NCBI GenBank assembly: GCA_002104905.1 | Contig: MCFE01000862.1 | Location: 1 to 29,830 of the forward strand | Length of the DNA: 29,830 bases | Reading direction: 5' to 3' | Origin: Basidiobolus meristosporus CBS 931.73 | Taxonomy: Eukaryota > Basidiobolomycota > Basidiobolomycetes > Basidiobolales > Basidiobolaceae | Shown here: in pieces, positions 9,422-20,170 of the stretch | Numbering within the stretch: the stretch's first letter is position 1 | Layout: every line of letters begins with the position of its first letter | Notes under the pieces: generated by a model | Told to the model about the DNA's origin: nothing | Seen by the model: only the letters and a program-made list of their open reading frames with translations | Database searches by the model: none | Position numbers and translations under genes: made by a program

Positions 9422-12400
9422 CTAAATGTTCATACTGACTAGTCCTAATCTTGACCTAAGATATTCAATCTTGTCTCTAGCTAATGGTTTGGTAAATATG
9501 TCTGCAATCATTTCATCTGTAGGACAGTAAACTAAGCTAACTAAGTTATTCTCTATAGCTTCACGTATGAAATGATGTCTAATATCTATGTGCTTGGTTT
9601 TAGCATGAAAAGTTGGATTTCTACCTAATTGTATACATCCTTGATTATCTTGAAATAAAGTAATAGGCGTTTTTTGACATAGGCCTAAATCTGTAAAGAG
9701 CTTTCTTAACCACATTGCTTCTTTTGTAGCTTCACAGGCTGCCATATACTCTGCCTCTGTGGTAGAAAGTGCTACGGTTGGTTGCTTTCTTGAATTCCAT
9801 GAAATTGCTCCTTGACAGTAAAGAAAGGTGTATCCTGTGGTGGATCTTCTGTCTTCTAAATTTCGTCCCCAATCTGCATCAGAGTATCCCACAAGATCTT
9901 GTTCTGAGTCCTTATAAGTGTATCTTAAGCAGATATCAGCAGTTCCTTTTAGGTATCTAAAAATCCGCTTAACTGCTGCAATATGATCAGATCCATAATT
10001 CTGATTATGTTGGCTGACAACTCCCACTGGTTATGAGATATCTGGACGTGTTCCAAGCATGATATACATCAGACTGCCGACCATAGATTGATAAGGAAAG
10101 TCAGGGCTTTCAGATGGCACCAAGCTCTCTTGATTTGGTTGAGTTTTGACCAAGTTAAGGTTTGTCTCCATTGGGGTGGCTGCTGGTTTACAGTCTTCCA
10201 TTTTGTACTTCTTTAGTATATCTTGAATATACTTGGATTGGCTTAGGGTAATAGTCTGGGTACTTCTATCTATGGAGAACTTAATCCCTAAGTAGTAACT
10301 AAGTTCTCCTAGATCGGACATCTTGAACTCCTTAGATAGGCTGGATTTAGTCTCTTCCAATGTTTCTAGGTTATTGGCGGCTATAATAAGATCATCCACA
10401 TATAGAGCTAATAGAACTGGATTTGCTCTATCTGGCTTATAGTATATACTATAGTCAGCATTACTTCTTTTGAAACTCAAAGATTCCAAATAAGAATCTA
10501 TCTTGCAATTCCAGGCTCTTGGTGATTGTTTGAGACCATATAGTGACTTTTTAAGCTTGCAGACCAAATGGGGGTTATTTTGGTCAACAAACCCATCAGG
10601 CTGGTCCATATACACGTCCTCATCAAGTTCTCCATTCAAAAATGCAGTTTTTACATCCATTTGATGAATAAAAAACTTATATTTGGCTGCAATAGCCAAT
10701 ATTAATCTGATGGAATTAAACTTGGCTACCGGTGCAAAGGTCTCAGTATAGTCAAGTCCTTTTGTTTGAGAGTATCCTTTGGCTACAAGTCTTGCTTTGT
10801 ATCTTTCAATTGTACCATCGGCCTTGTATTTTGTCTTGAAGACCCATCTGCATCCAATTGATTTTCGGTTGGTTGGTAATTTGACTAAGTCCCAAGTTTG
10901 ATTTTCCATCAGTGCCTGATACTCCTCCGTCATTGCAGATCTCCAAAACTTTGTCTGAGGGCTATTTAGGGCCTCTTTTACAGTCTGGGGCTCATCAACA
11001 TGGACTGAATAGGCATAGGCTAAGTTTGTACCCTCATTGATATAGTGATTTGGGCTATTTCTTGTCCGATTGGATCTCCGGGCATTTGATACTGGAATGA
11101 TCACTTCTGGGATATTCCTGGGCACTGATTCTGGCTGAACCACGGTTGTAGAGTCCTCTGGAGTGAAAAAATTTTCATTGTTTTGCTCTGATTCAATCCT
11201 GACAATTGGTGGACTTGAGATCAAATTTTCGTCATCATCTGATGTCATTTTTTGTGAAAATTTTGAATTTTCATCAAACAACACATCCCTGGACTTGATC
11301 AGCTTCTTTGCTTCAGCATTGTAGAGTCTGTATGCCTTACTCTCATTGCAGTAGCCCAAAAATATGCATTTTACACTTTTTGGCTCAAATTTTGACTGAT
11401 TTCCGGCCAGTTTTTTGGCATATGCTGTACACCCAAATATTCTTAGATGTTCTGCACTTGGTCTGTATCCATACCATGCTTCAAATGGAGTAGAATCACG
11501 AAGTATTCTGTTATAACTCCTATTTTTAAGATATACAGCAGTGGCAACTGATTCCGCCCAAAAATCATAGGATAATTTTTGATCATGGATCATAGATCTT
11601 GCCATATCAATTATTGATCTGTTAGCTTGTTCTGCTACTCCATTTTGCTGTGGGGAGTATGGTACAGTAGTCTCTTGCTTTATCCCATGAATTTTGCAGA
11701 AGTGGATGAAGAGTTTTGAGGTATATTCTCCACCATTGTCAGAGCGTATTTTCTTGATTTTTTCACCAGTTTCTCTCTCTACCATGGCTTTAAACTCCCT
11801 GAACTTAGACAGAGCTTCTTCCTTTCTCTCCATGAAGTAGACCCATGTGTATCTTGTATAATCATCATTAAAAGTGATCAAATACTTCATCCTGCCTAAG
11901 GATAAATTTTGCATAGGTCCACACAGATCTGAGTGAATTAGATCTAGTTTTTTCTTAGTTTTGATTAACCCAGAGCTCTTGAACGGTTGTCTGGCTTGTT
12001 TCCCATATATGCAGGCTTCACAGTGCTCCAAATTAGCTGGGGGATCAATTTTCACTCCAGAAATTAGCTGATCTTTGATCGTTTTACGCAAATAATCAAA
12101 ATTGATGTGTCCAAATCTCCTGTGCCAATGCATTGGTGTTTCTTCATTTAAGTTACTTATATTGGCTTCCAGATATGATGGAATATAAGTCAACTTGTAT
12201 AGATTCTGATCTCTGATGCCCAAAGCAATATGAGCACCATTTTGATCAGTGATCCTGCATCCAGAATTGTCAAAACTGAAACTGAGTCCTTCTGCTGTGG
12301 CCTTGCTTACAAAGAGTAGGTTCTTGGCTATTTCTGGTACATAGAGTACTTCTTTAAAGGTCAGTGTATGGCTTCCTTTGCTGCTTCTAAGGTTTACTTG

Positions 12401-13393
12401 GATAGTTCCTTCTCCCACTGCATCAAGTGTTCTATTGTCACCCATGAAAACCTTCTTAATTGGAATTTCTTGATATTGGGTAAAAAGTTCTTTTTGGTGT
12501 GTAAAGTGTTGAGAAGCTCCAGAGTCAATATACCACGTCTGAGAATCCTTGTTTGTGGTCATATTTAGTGCAGATATGAATAGTCTATCTTCAGTTGTTG
12601 CAGCATTTCCATATTCAGGCTTCTTTTGCTGATAATCTCTCTTTTTGAAACACCGGTCTGATGTGTGTCCTTTCCTTTTGCAGTAGTTGCAAAATAGGTT
12701 ACTGTTGCCTTTGTAGGGTCTTGGGTACCTCCTTTGTTGGTTATCATTGCTTATTAAAGCATTTTCTTCTTCCTTCTTATTGGTGCTTGATTTTCTTAAT
12801 TCTTCATCCAGGAGCCTTCCATATACGTAATTTAAGGTCAAATCTTCAGTTCTGGACTCTAGGGCTGATACAAGGCCCTGAAACTTGTCTGTCAGGCTAT
12901 TCAGGATGGTAACTATCACATCCTCATCAGTAGTTGGTACGCCCACAGATTCCATCTCATCTACCAGCAGGGTAATTCTGTTAATTAGATTTTTCACTTC
13001 TTCTCCTGGCAGCATCTTTGTAGTAAAGAATTTTCTTCTCAGATACATTTTCTTGGCAGCTGAACATGACTGGTAGGTGTCTTCTAATGCCTTCCAGGCA
13101 TTCTTTGCTGTTTTTGCTCTTGAGCATTGAATTAGCAATTTGTCCTTGACATTAAGGCAAATGCAGTTAAAGGCACTTTGTTCTTTCTTCTGGTACTTTA
13201 AGGCTTCCTCTCCCACGTTTTTAGGAGGGCATTCTTCTCCCATGACAATATCCCAAAGGCCTCTTTCTTGCAGCAGCATCTTCATCTTCACCTTCCACAC
13301 TTGGTAGTTAGATCCATCCAACTTTTCAGCAGAGGGAAAAATTCCAGTAATAGCAGTAGTAGACATTGCAGAGAGTGACAGCTTGGGGCTCAT
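9422..13393 (-). pseudogene. copia Z Gag-Pol polyprotein, one internal stop
   Basis: A single minus-strand frame of 1,323 codons encodes a Ty1/copia polyprotein. In order it has: a Gag N-terminus (LDGSNYQVWKVKMKMLL, about residues 20-40); a CCHC knuckle CNYCKRKGHTSDRC (about 233-247); an aspartic protease WYIDSGASQHF (about 285-295); a GAG-pre-integrase H..H..CEAC segment (about 420-460); and an integrase with D in HSDLCGP, D in RSDNGGEY and E in NGVAEQANR. It ends with an RT carrying DVKTAFLNGEL and LYVDDLIIAA (about 1,000) and an RNase H with SDADWG and TEAEYMAACEA. The start used is ATG at 13,393, four bases inside the LTR. ATG at 13,366 (MSTTAITG) is the other candidate. The only lesion is TAA at 10,031-10,033, in the context DIS-stop-PVGVVS where Y reads DISYSVGVVS. 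The element is therefore one codon from an open polyprotein. Confidence 0.95.
10031..10033 (-). other. nonsense codon interrupting Z Gag-Pol
   Basis: TAA stands where element Y has TAT (Tyr), and the next codon is CCA where Y has TCA. The frame on either side is the same, so these are substitutions and not an indel. The stop lies between the RT and the RNase H domains. Confidence 0.9.
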
Positions 13394-13397
13394 AACC
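13380..13397 (-). promoter_or_regulatory. putative primer binding site overlapping the Gag start
   Basis: Directly inside the 5' LTR the coding strand reads GGTTATGAGCCCCAAG. It resembles the GGTTATGAGC-type initiator-tRNA complement of many copia elements, but not perfectly. The Gag-Pol ATG at 13,391-13,393 lies within it. Y and X have TGGTCATGAGCCCC at the same place. Confidence 0.45.
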
Positions 13398-13746
13398 TGT
13401 TGTAAGAGTCTTGGAGATATTGGAAGTGATTTGGAGAACAAGTAGATTATGTGGTTTTCACTTAATGATTTATTGAATGTAAAAGTGGTATTTATACTTT
13501 TACCTGGTCTTGGCATTACAAACACGTAGAATAGGTTAAGGAAGGTCCCAAGAACATGTGTGCAAAGTTTGGGGCTGTTTGGACAACTTTGAGAATTTTC
13601 ATGTTCTGGGTACCTGGCATTTTGGTGAAAATATTCTAAGTAAATCCCAACAAGGAATTTGGTCAGTATTCTCTAGGACTTGAAGGTAATGATCTAAGTG
13701 ACTAAGTTAGGTGAATATTTAGGTGGAAATTACAAATTTTACAACA
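13398..13746 (-). repeat. LTR L4 (5' LTR of copia Z)
   Basis: 349 bp, with TGTTGTAA...TTACAACA termini. On the coding strand it holds a TATA box (TATAAATA, 13,489-13,496) and an AATAAA hexamer (13,469-13,474), placing the transcription start near 13,465 and U5 at about 13,398-13,465. GTAAA follows at 13,747. Confidence 0.96.
13489..13496 (-). promoter_or_regulatory. TATA box in copia LTR
   Basis: TATAAATA on the coding strand sits in the GTATAAATACC context. It is conserved in L1, L2, L3 and L4. In L5 a base deletion and substitution spoil it and in L6 it is altered. It lies downstream of an ATG at 13,525 that is in frame with Gag, so that upstream ATG would not be on the mRNA made from this box. 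Confidence 0.6.
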
Positions 13747-16260
13747 GTAAATTGACTAAGTCCAGTTTGATTTTCCATCAGGCTGATATTCCTCAGTCAT
13801 TGCAGATCTCCAAAACTTTGTCTGAGGCTATTTAGGCTCTTTTACAGTCTGGGCTCATCAATATGGACTGAATAGGCATAGGCTAAGTTTGTACCCTTAT
13901 TGATATAGTAATTTGGGCTATTTCTTGTCTGATTGGATCTCCAGGCATTTGATAGTGGAATGATCACTTCTGGGATATTCCTGGGCACTGATTCTGGCTG
14001 AACCACGGTTGTAGAGTCCTCTGGAGTGAAAAAATTTTCATTGTTTTGCTCTGATTCAATCCTGACAATTGGTGGACTTGAGATCAAATTTTTGTCATCA
14101 TCTGATGTCATTTTTTGTGAAAATTTTGAATTTTCATCAAACAACACATCCCTGGACTTGATCAGCTTCTTTGCTTTGGTATTGTAGAGTCTGTATGCCT
14201 TACTCTCATTGCAGTAGCCCAAAAATATGCATTTTACACTTTTTGGCTCAAATTTTGACTGATTTCCGGCCAGTTTTTTGGCATATGCTGTACACCCAAA
14301 TATTCTTAGATGTTCTGCACTTGGTCTGTATCCATACCATGCTTCAAATGGAGTAGAATCACAAAGTATTCTGCTATAACTCCTATTTTTAAGATATACA
14401 GCAGTGGCAACTGATTCCGCCCAAAAATCATAGGATAATTTTTGATCATGGATCATAGATCTTGCCATATCAATTATTGATCTGTTAGCTCGTTCTGCTA
14501 CTCCATTTTGCTGTGGGGAGTATGGTACAGTAGTCTCTTGCTTTATCCCATGAATTTTGCAGAAGTGGGATGAAGAGTTTTGAGGTATATTCTCCACCAT
14601 TGTCAGAGCGTATTTTCTTGATTTTTTCACCAGTTTCTCTCTCCACCATGGCTTTAAACTCCCTGAACTTAGACAGAGCTTCTTCCTTTCTCTCCATGAA
14701 GTAGACCCATGTGTATCTTGTATAATCATCAATAAAAGTGATTAAATACTTCATCCCGCCTAAGGATAAATTTTGCATAGGTCCACACAGATCTGAGTGA
14801 ATTAGATCTAATTTTTTCTTAGTTTTGATTAACCCAGAGCTCTTGAACAGTTGTCTGGCTTGTTTCCCATATATGCAGGCTTCACAGTGCTCCAAACTAG
14901 CTGGGGGATCAATTTTCACTCCAGAAATTAGCTGATCTTTGATCATTTTACGCAAATAATCAAAATTGATGTGTCCAAATCTCCTGTGCCAAAGCATTGG
15001 TGTTTCTTCATTTAAGTTACTTATATTGGCTTCCAAATATGATGGAATGTAAGTCAACTTGTATAGTTTCTGATCTCTGATGCCCAAAGCAATATGGGCA
15101 CCATTTTGATCAGTGATCCTGCATCCAGAATTGTCAAAACTGAAACTGAGTCCTTCTGCTGTGGCCTTGCTTACAGAGAGTAGGTTCTTGGCTATTTCTG
15201 GTACATAGAGTACTTCTTTAAAGGTCAGTGTATGGCTTCCTTCACTGCTTCTTAGGTTTACTTGGATAGTTCCTTCTCCCACTGCATCAAGTGTTCTATT
15301 GTCACCCATGAAAACCTTCTTAATTGGAATTTCTTGATATTGGGTAAAAAGTTCTTTTTGGTGTGTAAAGTGTTGAGAAGCTCCAGAGTCAATATACCAC
15401 GTCTGAGAATCCTTGTTTGTGGTCATATTTAGTGCAGATATGAATAGTCTATCTTCAGTTGTTGCAGCATTTCCATATTCAGGCTTCTTTTGCTGATTAT
15501 CTTTCTTTTTGAGACACCGGTCTGATGTGTGTCCTTTCCTTTTGCAGTAGTTGCAAAATAGGTTACTGTTGCCTTTGTAGGGTTTTGGGTACCTCCTTTG
15601 TTCATTATCATTGCTTATTAAAGCATTTTCTTCTTCCTTCTTATTTGCGCTTGATTTTCTTAATTCTTCATCCAGGAGCCTTCCATATACGTAATTTAAG
15701 GTCAAATCTTCAGTTCTGGACTCTAGGGCTGATACAAGGCCCTGAAACTTGTCTGTCAGGCTATTCAGGATGGTAACTATCACATCCTCATCAGTAATTG
15801 GTACGCCCACAGATTCCATCTCATCTACCAGCAGGGTAATTCTATTAATGAGATTTTTCATTTCTTCTCCTGGCAGCATCTTTGTAGTCAAGAATTTTTG
15901 TCTCAGATACATTTTCTTGGCAGCGGAACATGGCTGGTAGGTGTCTTCTAATATCTTCCAGGCATTCTTTGCCGTTTTTGCTCTTGAGCATTGAATTAGC
16001 AATTTGTCTTTAACATTGAGGCAAATGCAGTTAAAGGCACTTTGTTCTTTCTTCTGGTACTTTAAGGCTTCCTCTCCCACGTTTTTAGGAGGGCATTCTT
16101 CTCCCATGACAATATCCCAAAGGATCTTTCTTGTAGCAGCATCTTCATCTTCACCTTCCACACTTGGTAGTTTGATCCATCCAACTTTTCAGCAGAGGGA
16201 AAAATTCCAGTAATAGCAGTAGTGGACATTGCAGAGAGTGACAGCTTGGGGCTCATGACC
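13747..16260 (-). pseudogene. copia Y Gag, protease and integrase block
   Basis: Coding order runs from ATG at 16,257 towards 13,747. A one-base loss near 16,130 (GGATC versus GGCCTC) shifts the frame after KMKMLLQER. From there an open stretch of over 500 codons holds the CCHC knuckle (CNYCKRKGHTSDRC), protease WYIDSGASQHF, pre-integrase LWHRRFGHIN and the first integrase residues (HSDLCGP, RSDNGGEY). An extra G near 14,568 (GTGGGATG versus GTGGATG) shifts the frame again. The rest of integrase (NGVAERANR) and the Pol linker continue at 13,842-14,574. At least five further one-base deletions fall between 13,752 and 13,860. The block ends at the Z insertion. Apart from these lesions it is very close to Z. 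Confidence 0.93.
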
Positions 16261-16608
16261 AGTTGTAAGAGCTTTGGAGATATTGGAAGTGATTGGGAGG
16301 ACAAGTAGAATATGTGGTTTTCACTTAATAATTTATTGAATGTAAGAGTAGTATTACACTTTTACATGGTCTTGGCATTACAAACATGTAGAATAGGTTA
16401 GGGAAGGTCCCAAGAACATGTGTGCAAAGTTTGGGGCTGTTTGGACAACTTTGAGAATTTTCATGTTCTGGGTACCTGGTTTTTTGGTGGAAATATTCTA
16501 AGTAAATCCCAACAAGGAATTTGGTCCGTATTCTCTAGGATTTAAGGGTAATGATCTAAGTGACTAAGTTAGGTGAATATTTAGGTGGAATTACAAATTT
16601 TTGCAACA
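16261..16608 (-). repeat. LTR L5 (5' LTR of copia Y), mosaic
   Basis: 348 bp. The low-coordinate half (16,261 to about 16,400) matches L6 of element X, with an initial A instead of T, GAGCTTTGG, GATTGGGAGGACAAG, TAGAATATG and TTTACATGG. The high-coordinate half (about 16,400-16,608) matches its partner L2, with GGTTTTTTGGTGGAAAT and GATTTAAGGGT. GAAAT follows as the right target duplication. Confidence 0.93.
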
Positions 16609-19600
16609 GAAATAAAGTAATAGGCATTTTTTGACCTAGGCCTAAATCTGTGAGAAGCTTACTTAACCACATTGCTTCTTTTGTAGCTTCACAGCCTGCC
16701 ATATATTCTGTCTCTGTGGTAGAAAGTGCTACAGTTTGTGCTTTCTTGAGTTCCATGAAATTGCTCCTCAATAGTAAACAAAGGTGTATCCTGTGATGGA
16801 TCTTCTGTCTTCAAAATTTTGTCATCAATCTGCATCAGAGTATCCTGGAAGATTCTGTTCTGAGTCCTTATAAGTGTAGCTTAAGCAGACATCAGCAGTT
16901 CCTTTCAAGTATATAAAAATCTGCTTAACTGCTGCAATATGATCAGATCCATAGTCCTGGTTATGTTGGCTGATAACTCCCACTGAATACAAGATATCTG
17001 GACATATTTCAGGCATGATATACATCAAACTGCCAACCATAGATTGATATGGAAAGACAGGGCATTCAGATGGCATCAAGCTCTCTAGATTAGGTTGAGT
17101 TTTGACCAAGTTGAGGTTTGTCTCCATTGGGGTAGCTGCTGGTTTACAGTCTTCCATCTTGTACTTCTTTAGCTTATCTTGAATATACTTGGATTGGCTA
17201 AGGGTAATAGTCTGGGTACTTTGGTCTACGGAGGACTTAATCCCTAAGTAGTAACCAAGTTCTCCCAGATTGGACATATTGAACTCCTTAGATAGGCTGA
17301 ATATAGTTGCTTCCAATGTTGCTAGATTATTGGCAGCTATAATAAGATCATCCACATATAGAGCTAATACAGCTGGATTTGCTCTATCTGGCTTATAGTA
17401 TATTCTATAGTCAGTATTACTCCTTTTGAAACTCAGAGATTCCAATTAAGAATTTATCTTGCAATTCCAGGCTCTTGGAGTTTGTTTGAGACCCTATAGA
17501 GACTTTTAAGCTTGCAGACTAAAGGGTGGTTATCTTTGTCAACTAACCCATCAGGCTGGTCTATATACACATCCTCATCAAGTTCTCCAGTCAAGAATGC
17601 AGCTTTTACATCCATTTGATGTATAAAAAACTTATATTGGGCTGCAACAGCCAATGTTAATATGATGGAGTTAATCTTGGCTACCTGTGCAAAGGTTGTA
17701 GTATAGTCAAGTCCTTTTATTTAAGAGTATACTTTGGCCACAAGTCCTGCTTTGTATCTTTCAATTGAACCATCCATCTTGTATTTTGTCTTGAAGACCA
17801 ATCTGCATCCAATTGATTTTCTGTTAATTGCTAATTTGATTAAGTCCCAAGTTTGATTTTCCATTGGGGCCCAATATTCCACAGTCATTACAGATCTCCA
17901 GAACTTTGTCTGAGGGCTATTTAGGGCCTCTTTTTCAGTCTGAGGTTCATCAATATGGACTGAATTGGCATAGGCTAAGTGTGTACCCTCATTGATATGG
18001 TAATTTGGGCTATTTCTTGTCCAATTGGATCTCCTGGCATATGATACCAGAATACTCACTTCTGGGATATTACTGGATACTGGTTCTGGCTGAACCATGA
18101 TTGTAGAGTCCTCTGCAGTGAAAGGTCTTTCATTATTTTGCTCTGATTCAATCCTGACAATTGGTAATCTTGAGACCAGATTTTCAGCATCATCTGATGT
18201 CTTTTATGTGAGAATTTGAATTCTCATCAAACAACACATCCCTGGACTTGCTTAGCTTCTTTGCTTTGGTATTTTAGAGTTTGTATGCATTACTCTCATT
18301 GCAGTAACCCAAAAATATGCATTTGCACTTTTTGGCACAAATTTTGGCTGATTTCCAGGCAGTTTCTTGGCATTTGCTTTACACTCAAGTATTTTTAGAT
18401 GTTCTGCACTTGGTCTGTACCAATACCATGCCTCAGATAGAGTAGAATCACAAAGTGTTCTGTTATAACTCCAATTTTTTAAGATATACAGCAGTGGCAA
18501 CCGATTCCGCCCAAAAATCATAGGATAATTTTTGATCATGGATCATAGATCTTGCCTTATCAATTATTGATCTGTTAGCATGTTTTGCTACTCCATTTTG
18601 CTGTAGGTAGTATGGTTCAGTAGTGTCTTGCTTTATCCCATGAACTTGTAGAAGTGGATGAAGAGTTTTGAGGTATTTTCTCCACCATTGTCAGAGCTTA
18701 TTTTCTTCATTTTTTCACTAGTTTCTTGCTCAACCATGGCTTTGGACTCCCTGAGCTTAAACAGAGCTTGTTCTTTTCTCTCCGTGAAGTAAACCCACAT
18801 GTATCTTGTATAATCATTGATAAAAGTGACTAAATACTCATTCCACCTATGAAAATATTTTGCATTGGTCCACACAGATCTGAGTAAATTAAATCTAATT
18901 TTTTCTTAGTTTTGATCAACCCAGAGCTGTTGAACAGTTGTCTGGCTTGTATCCCATACATGCAGGCTTCACAGTGCTCCAAATTAGATGCAGGATCAAT
19001 ATTTACTCTGGAAGTTAGCTGATCTGTGATCATTTTGCACAAATAATCAAAATTGATGTGTCCAAATCTCCTGTGCCAAAGCATTGGCGTTTCTTTGTTT
19101 AAGTTACTTATATTGGCTTCCAAGTAAGATGAAATATAACTCAACTTGCATAGATTCTGATCTCTGATACCCAAAGCAATATGGGCACCATATTGATCAG
19201 TGATCTTGCATCCAGAATTGTCAAAGCTGAAACTGAGTCCTTCTGCAGTGGCCTTGCTTACAGATTGTAGGTCCTTAGCTATTTCTATGGCTGATACAAG
19301 GCCCTGAAACCTGTCTGTCAGGCTATTCAGGATGGTAACTATCATATCCACATCAGTATTGGTACACCCAAAGATTACATTTCATCCACCAGCTGGGTAA
19401 TTATGTTAATTAGATTTTTTATCTCTTCTCCTGGCAGCATCTTTGTAGTAAGGCATTTTTGTCTCAGATACATTTTCTTAGCAGCTGAACATGACTGGTA
19501 GGTGTCTTCTAATGCCTTCCAGGCATTCTTTGCCATTTTTGCTCTTGAGCATTAAATTAGCAATTTGTCTTTAACATTAAGGCAAATGCAGTCAAAGGCA

Positions 19601-19822
19601 CTTTGTTCTCTCTTCTAGTACTTTAAGGCTTCCTCTCCCATGTTTTTAGGAGGGCATTCTTCTCCCATGACAATATCCCAATGGCCTCTTACTTGTAGCA
19701 GCATCTTCATCTATACCTTCCACACTTAGTAGGTAGGTCCATCCAACTTTTTGGCAGAGGGAAAAATTCCAGTAATAGCAGCAGTAGACATTGCAGAGAG
19801 TGACAGCTTGGGGCTCATGACC
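16609..19822 (-). pseudogene. copia X Gag-Pol main block, heavily decayed
   Basis: In coding order from 19,822: a Gag start (ATG beside the LTR), then Gag with several frameshifts and a changed start region. An internal deletion at about 19,287 joins Gag (LTDRFQGLVSAIE) directly to the pre-integrase leader (IAKDLQSVSKATAEG) and so removes the knuckle and protease. Next come pre-integrase (LWHRRFGHIN), integrase pieces (SDLCGP, SSDNGGE) and RT (DVKAAFLTGEL, LYVDDLIIAA at 16,825-17,445). The RNase H portion TETEYMAGCEA breaks off at 16,609, with its remainder at 7,001-7,242. There are many stops and indels. X is the oldest layer of the nest. Confidence 0.9.
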
Positions 19823-20170
19823 AGTTGTAAGAGCTTTGGAGATATTGGAAGTGATTGGGAGGACAAGTAGAATATGTGGTTTTCACTTAATAATTTATTG
19901 AATGTAAGAGTAGTATTATACTTTTACATAGTCTTGGCATTACAAACATGTAGAATAGGTTAAGGAAGATCCCAAGAGCATGTGTGCAAAGTTTGGGGCT
20001 GTTTCAACAACTTGTCTAATTTTCATGTTCTGGGTACCTGATATTTTGGTGAAAATATTCCAAGTAAATCCCAATAAGGATTTTGGTCAGTATTCCCTAG
20101 GATTTGAAGGTAATGATCTAAGTGACTAAGTTAGGTGAATATTCAGGTGGAATTACAAATTTTTACAACA
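19823..20170 (-). repeat. LTR L6 (5' LTR of copia X)
   Basis: 348 bp, starting AGTTGTAAGAGC (family consensus TGTTGTAAGAG) and ending TTTTTACAACA. It shares its low-coordinate half variants with L5. Flanking TATTATAC begins at 20,171 and does not match the sequence left of L1. Confidence 0.92.

Larger units (their letters stand above)
9062..13746 (-). mobile_element. copia element Z (youngest, complete, 4,685 bp)
   Basis: Z is a complete Ty1/copia element with 349-bp LTRs L3 (9,062-9,410) and L4 (13,398-13,746). The LTRs differ at about four positions by eye. They have perfect 8-bp terminal inverted repeats TGTTGTAA/TTACAACA and a GTAAA target duplication. A polypurine tract (complement of CTCCCACTCA, 9,411-9,420) abuts the 3' LTR and a single long Gag-Pol frame fills the interior. 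It lies within the RT-linker region of element Y. It is inactive as read only because of one stop codon near the start of the RNase H region. Confidence 0.96.
7243..16608 (-). mobile_element. copia element Y (middle), inserted in X and split by Z
   Basis: Y runs from 3' LTR L2 (7,243-7,591) to 5' LTR L5 (16,261-16,608), flanked by GAAAT. Its internal region is in two blocks, 7,592-9,061 (RNase H and RT) and 13,747-16,260 (Gag, protease, integrase and the linker to RT). They are separated by element Z with target duplication GTAAA. Y carries several single-base indels and nonsense codons but is far less decayed than X. Most of its lesions are one-base changes in homopolymer runs, many clustered at 13,752-13,860 next to the Z insertion. 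Confidence 0.92.
6651..20170 (-). mobile_element. copia element X (outermost, oldest), split by nested insertion of Y
   Basis: X is a Ty1/copia retrotransposon coding on the minus strand. Its 3' LTR is L1 (6,651-7,000) and its 5' LTR is L6 (19,823-20,170). Its internal part is in two blocks, 7,001-7,242 (end of RNase H) and 16,609-19,822 (the rest of Gag-Pol). The two blocks join exactly across the insertion of Y: the left block ends at GAAAT and the right block begins with GAAAT, and removing Y restores the CTTGAAATAAAG order seen in the other copies. X has many stops and frameshifts and a large internal deletion. I found no matching target duplication outside L1 and L6 (CAACA left, TATTA right), which fits age or an altered end. 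Confidence 0.85.

Noticed and set aside
13398-13525. N-terminal extension of Gag starting inside the LTR (in-frame ATG at 13,525)
   Set aside because: The LTR TATA box (13,489-13,496) lies downstream of that ATG, so transcripts from it would not include the extension. The open frame is noted only as a curiosity.
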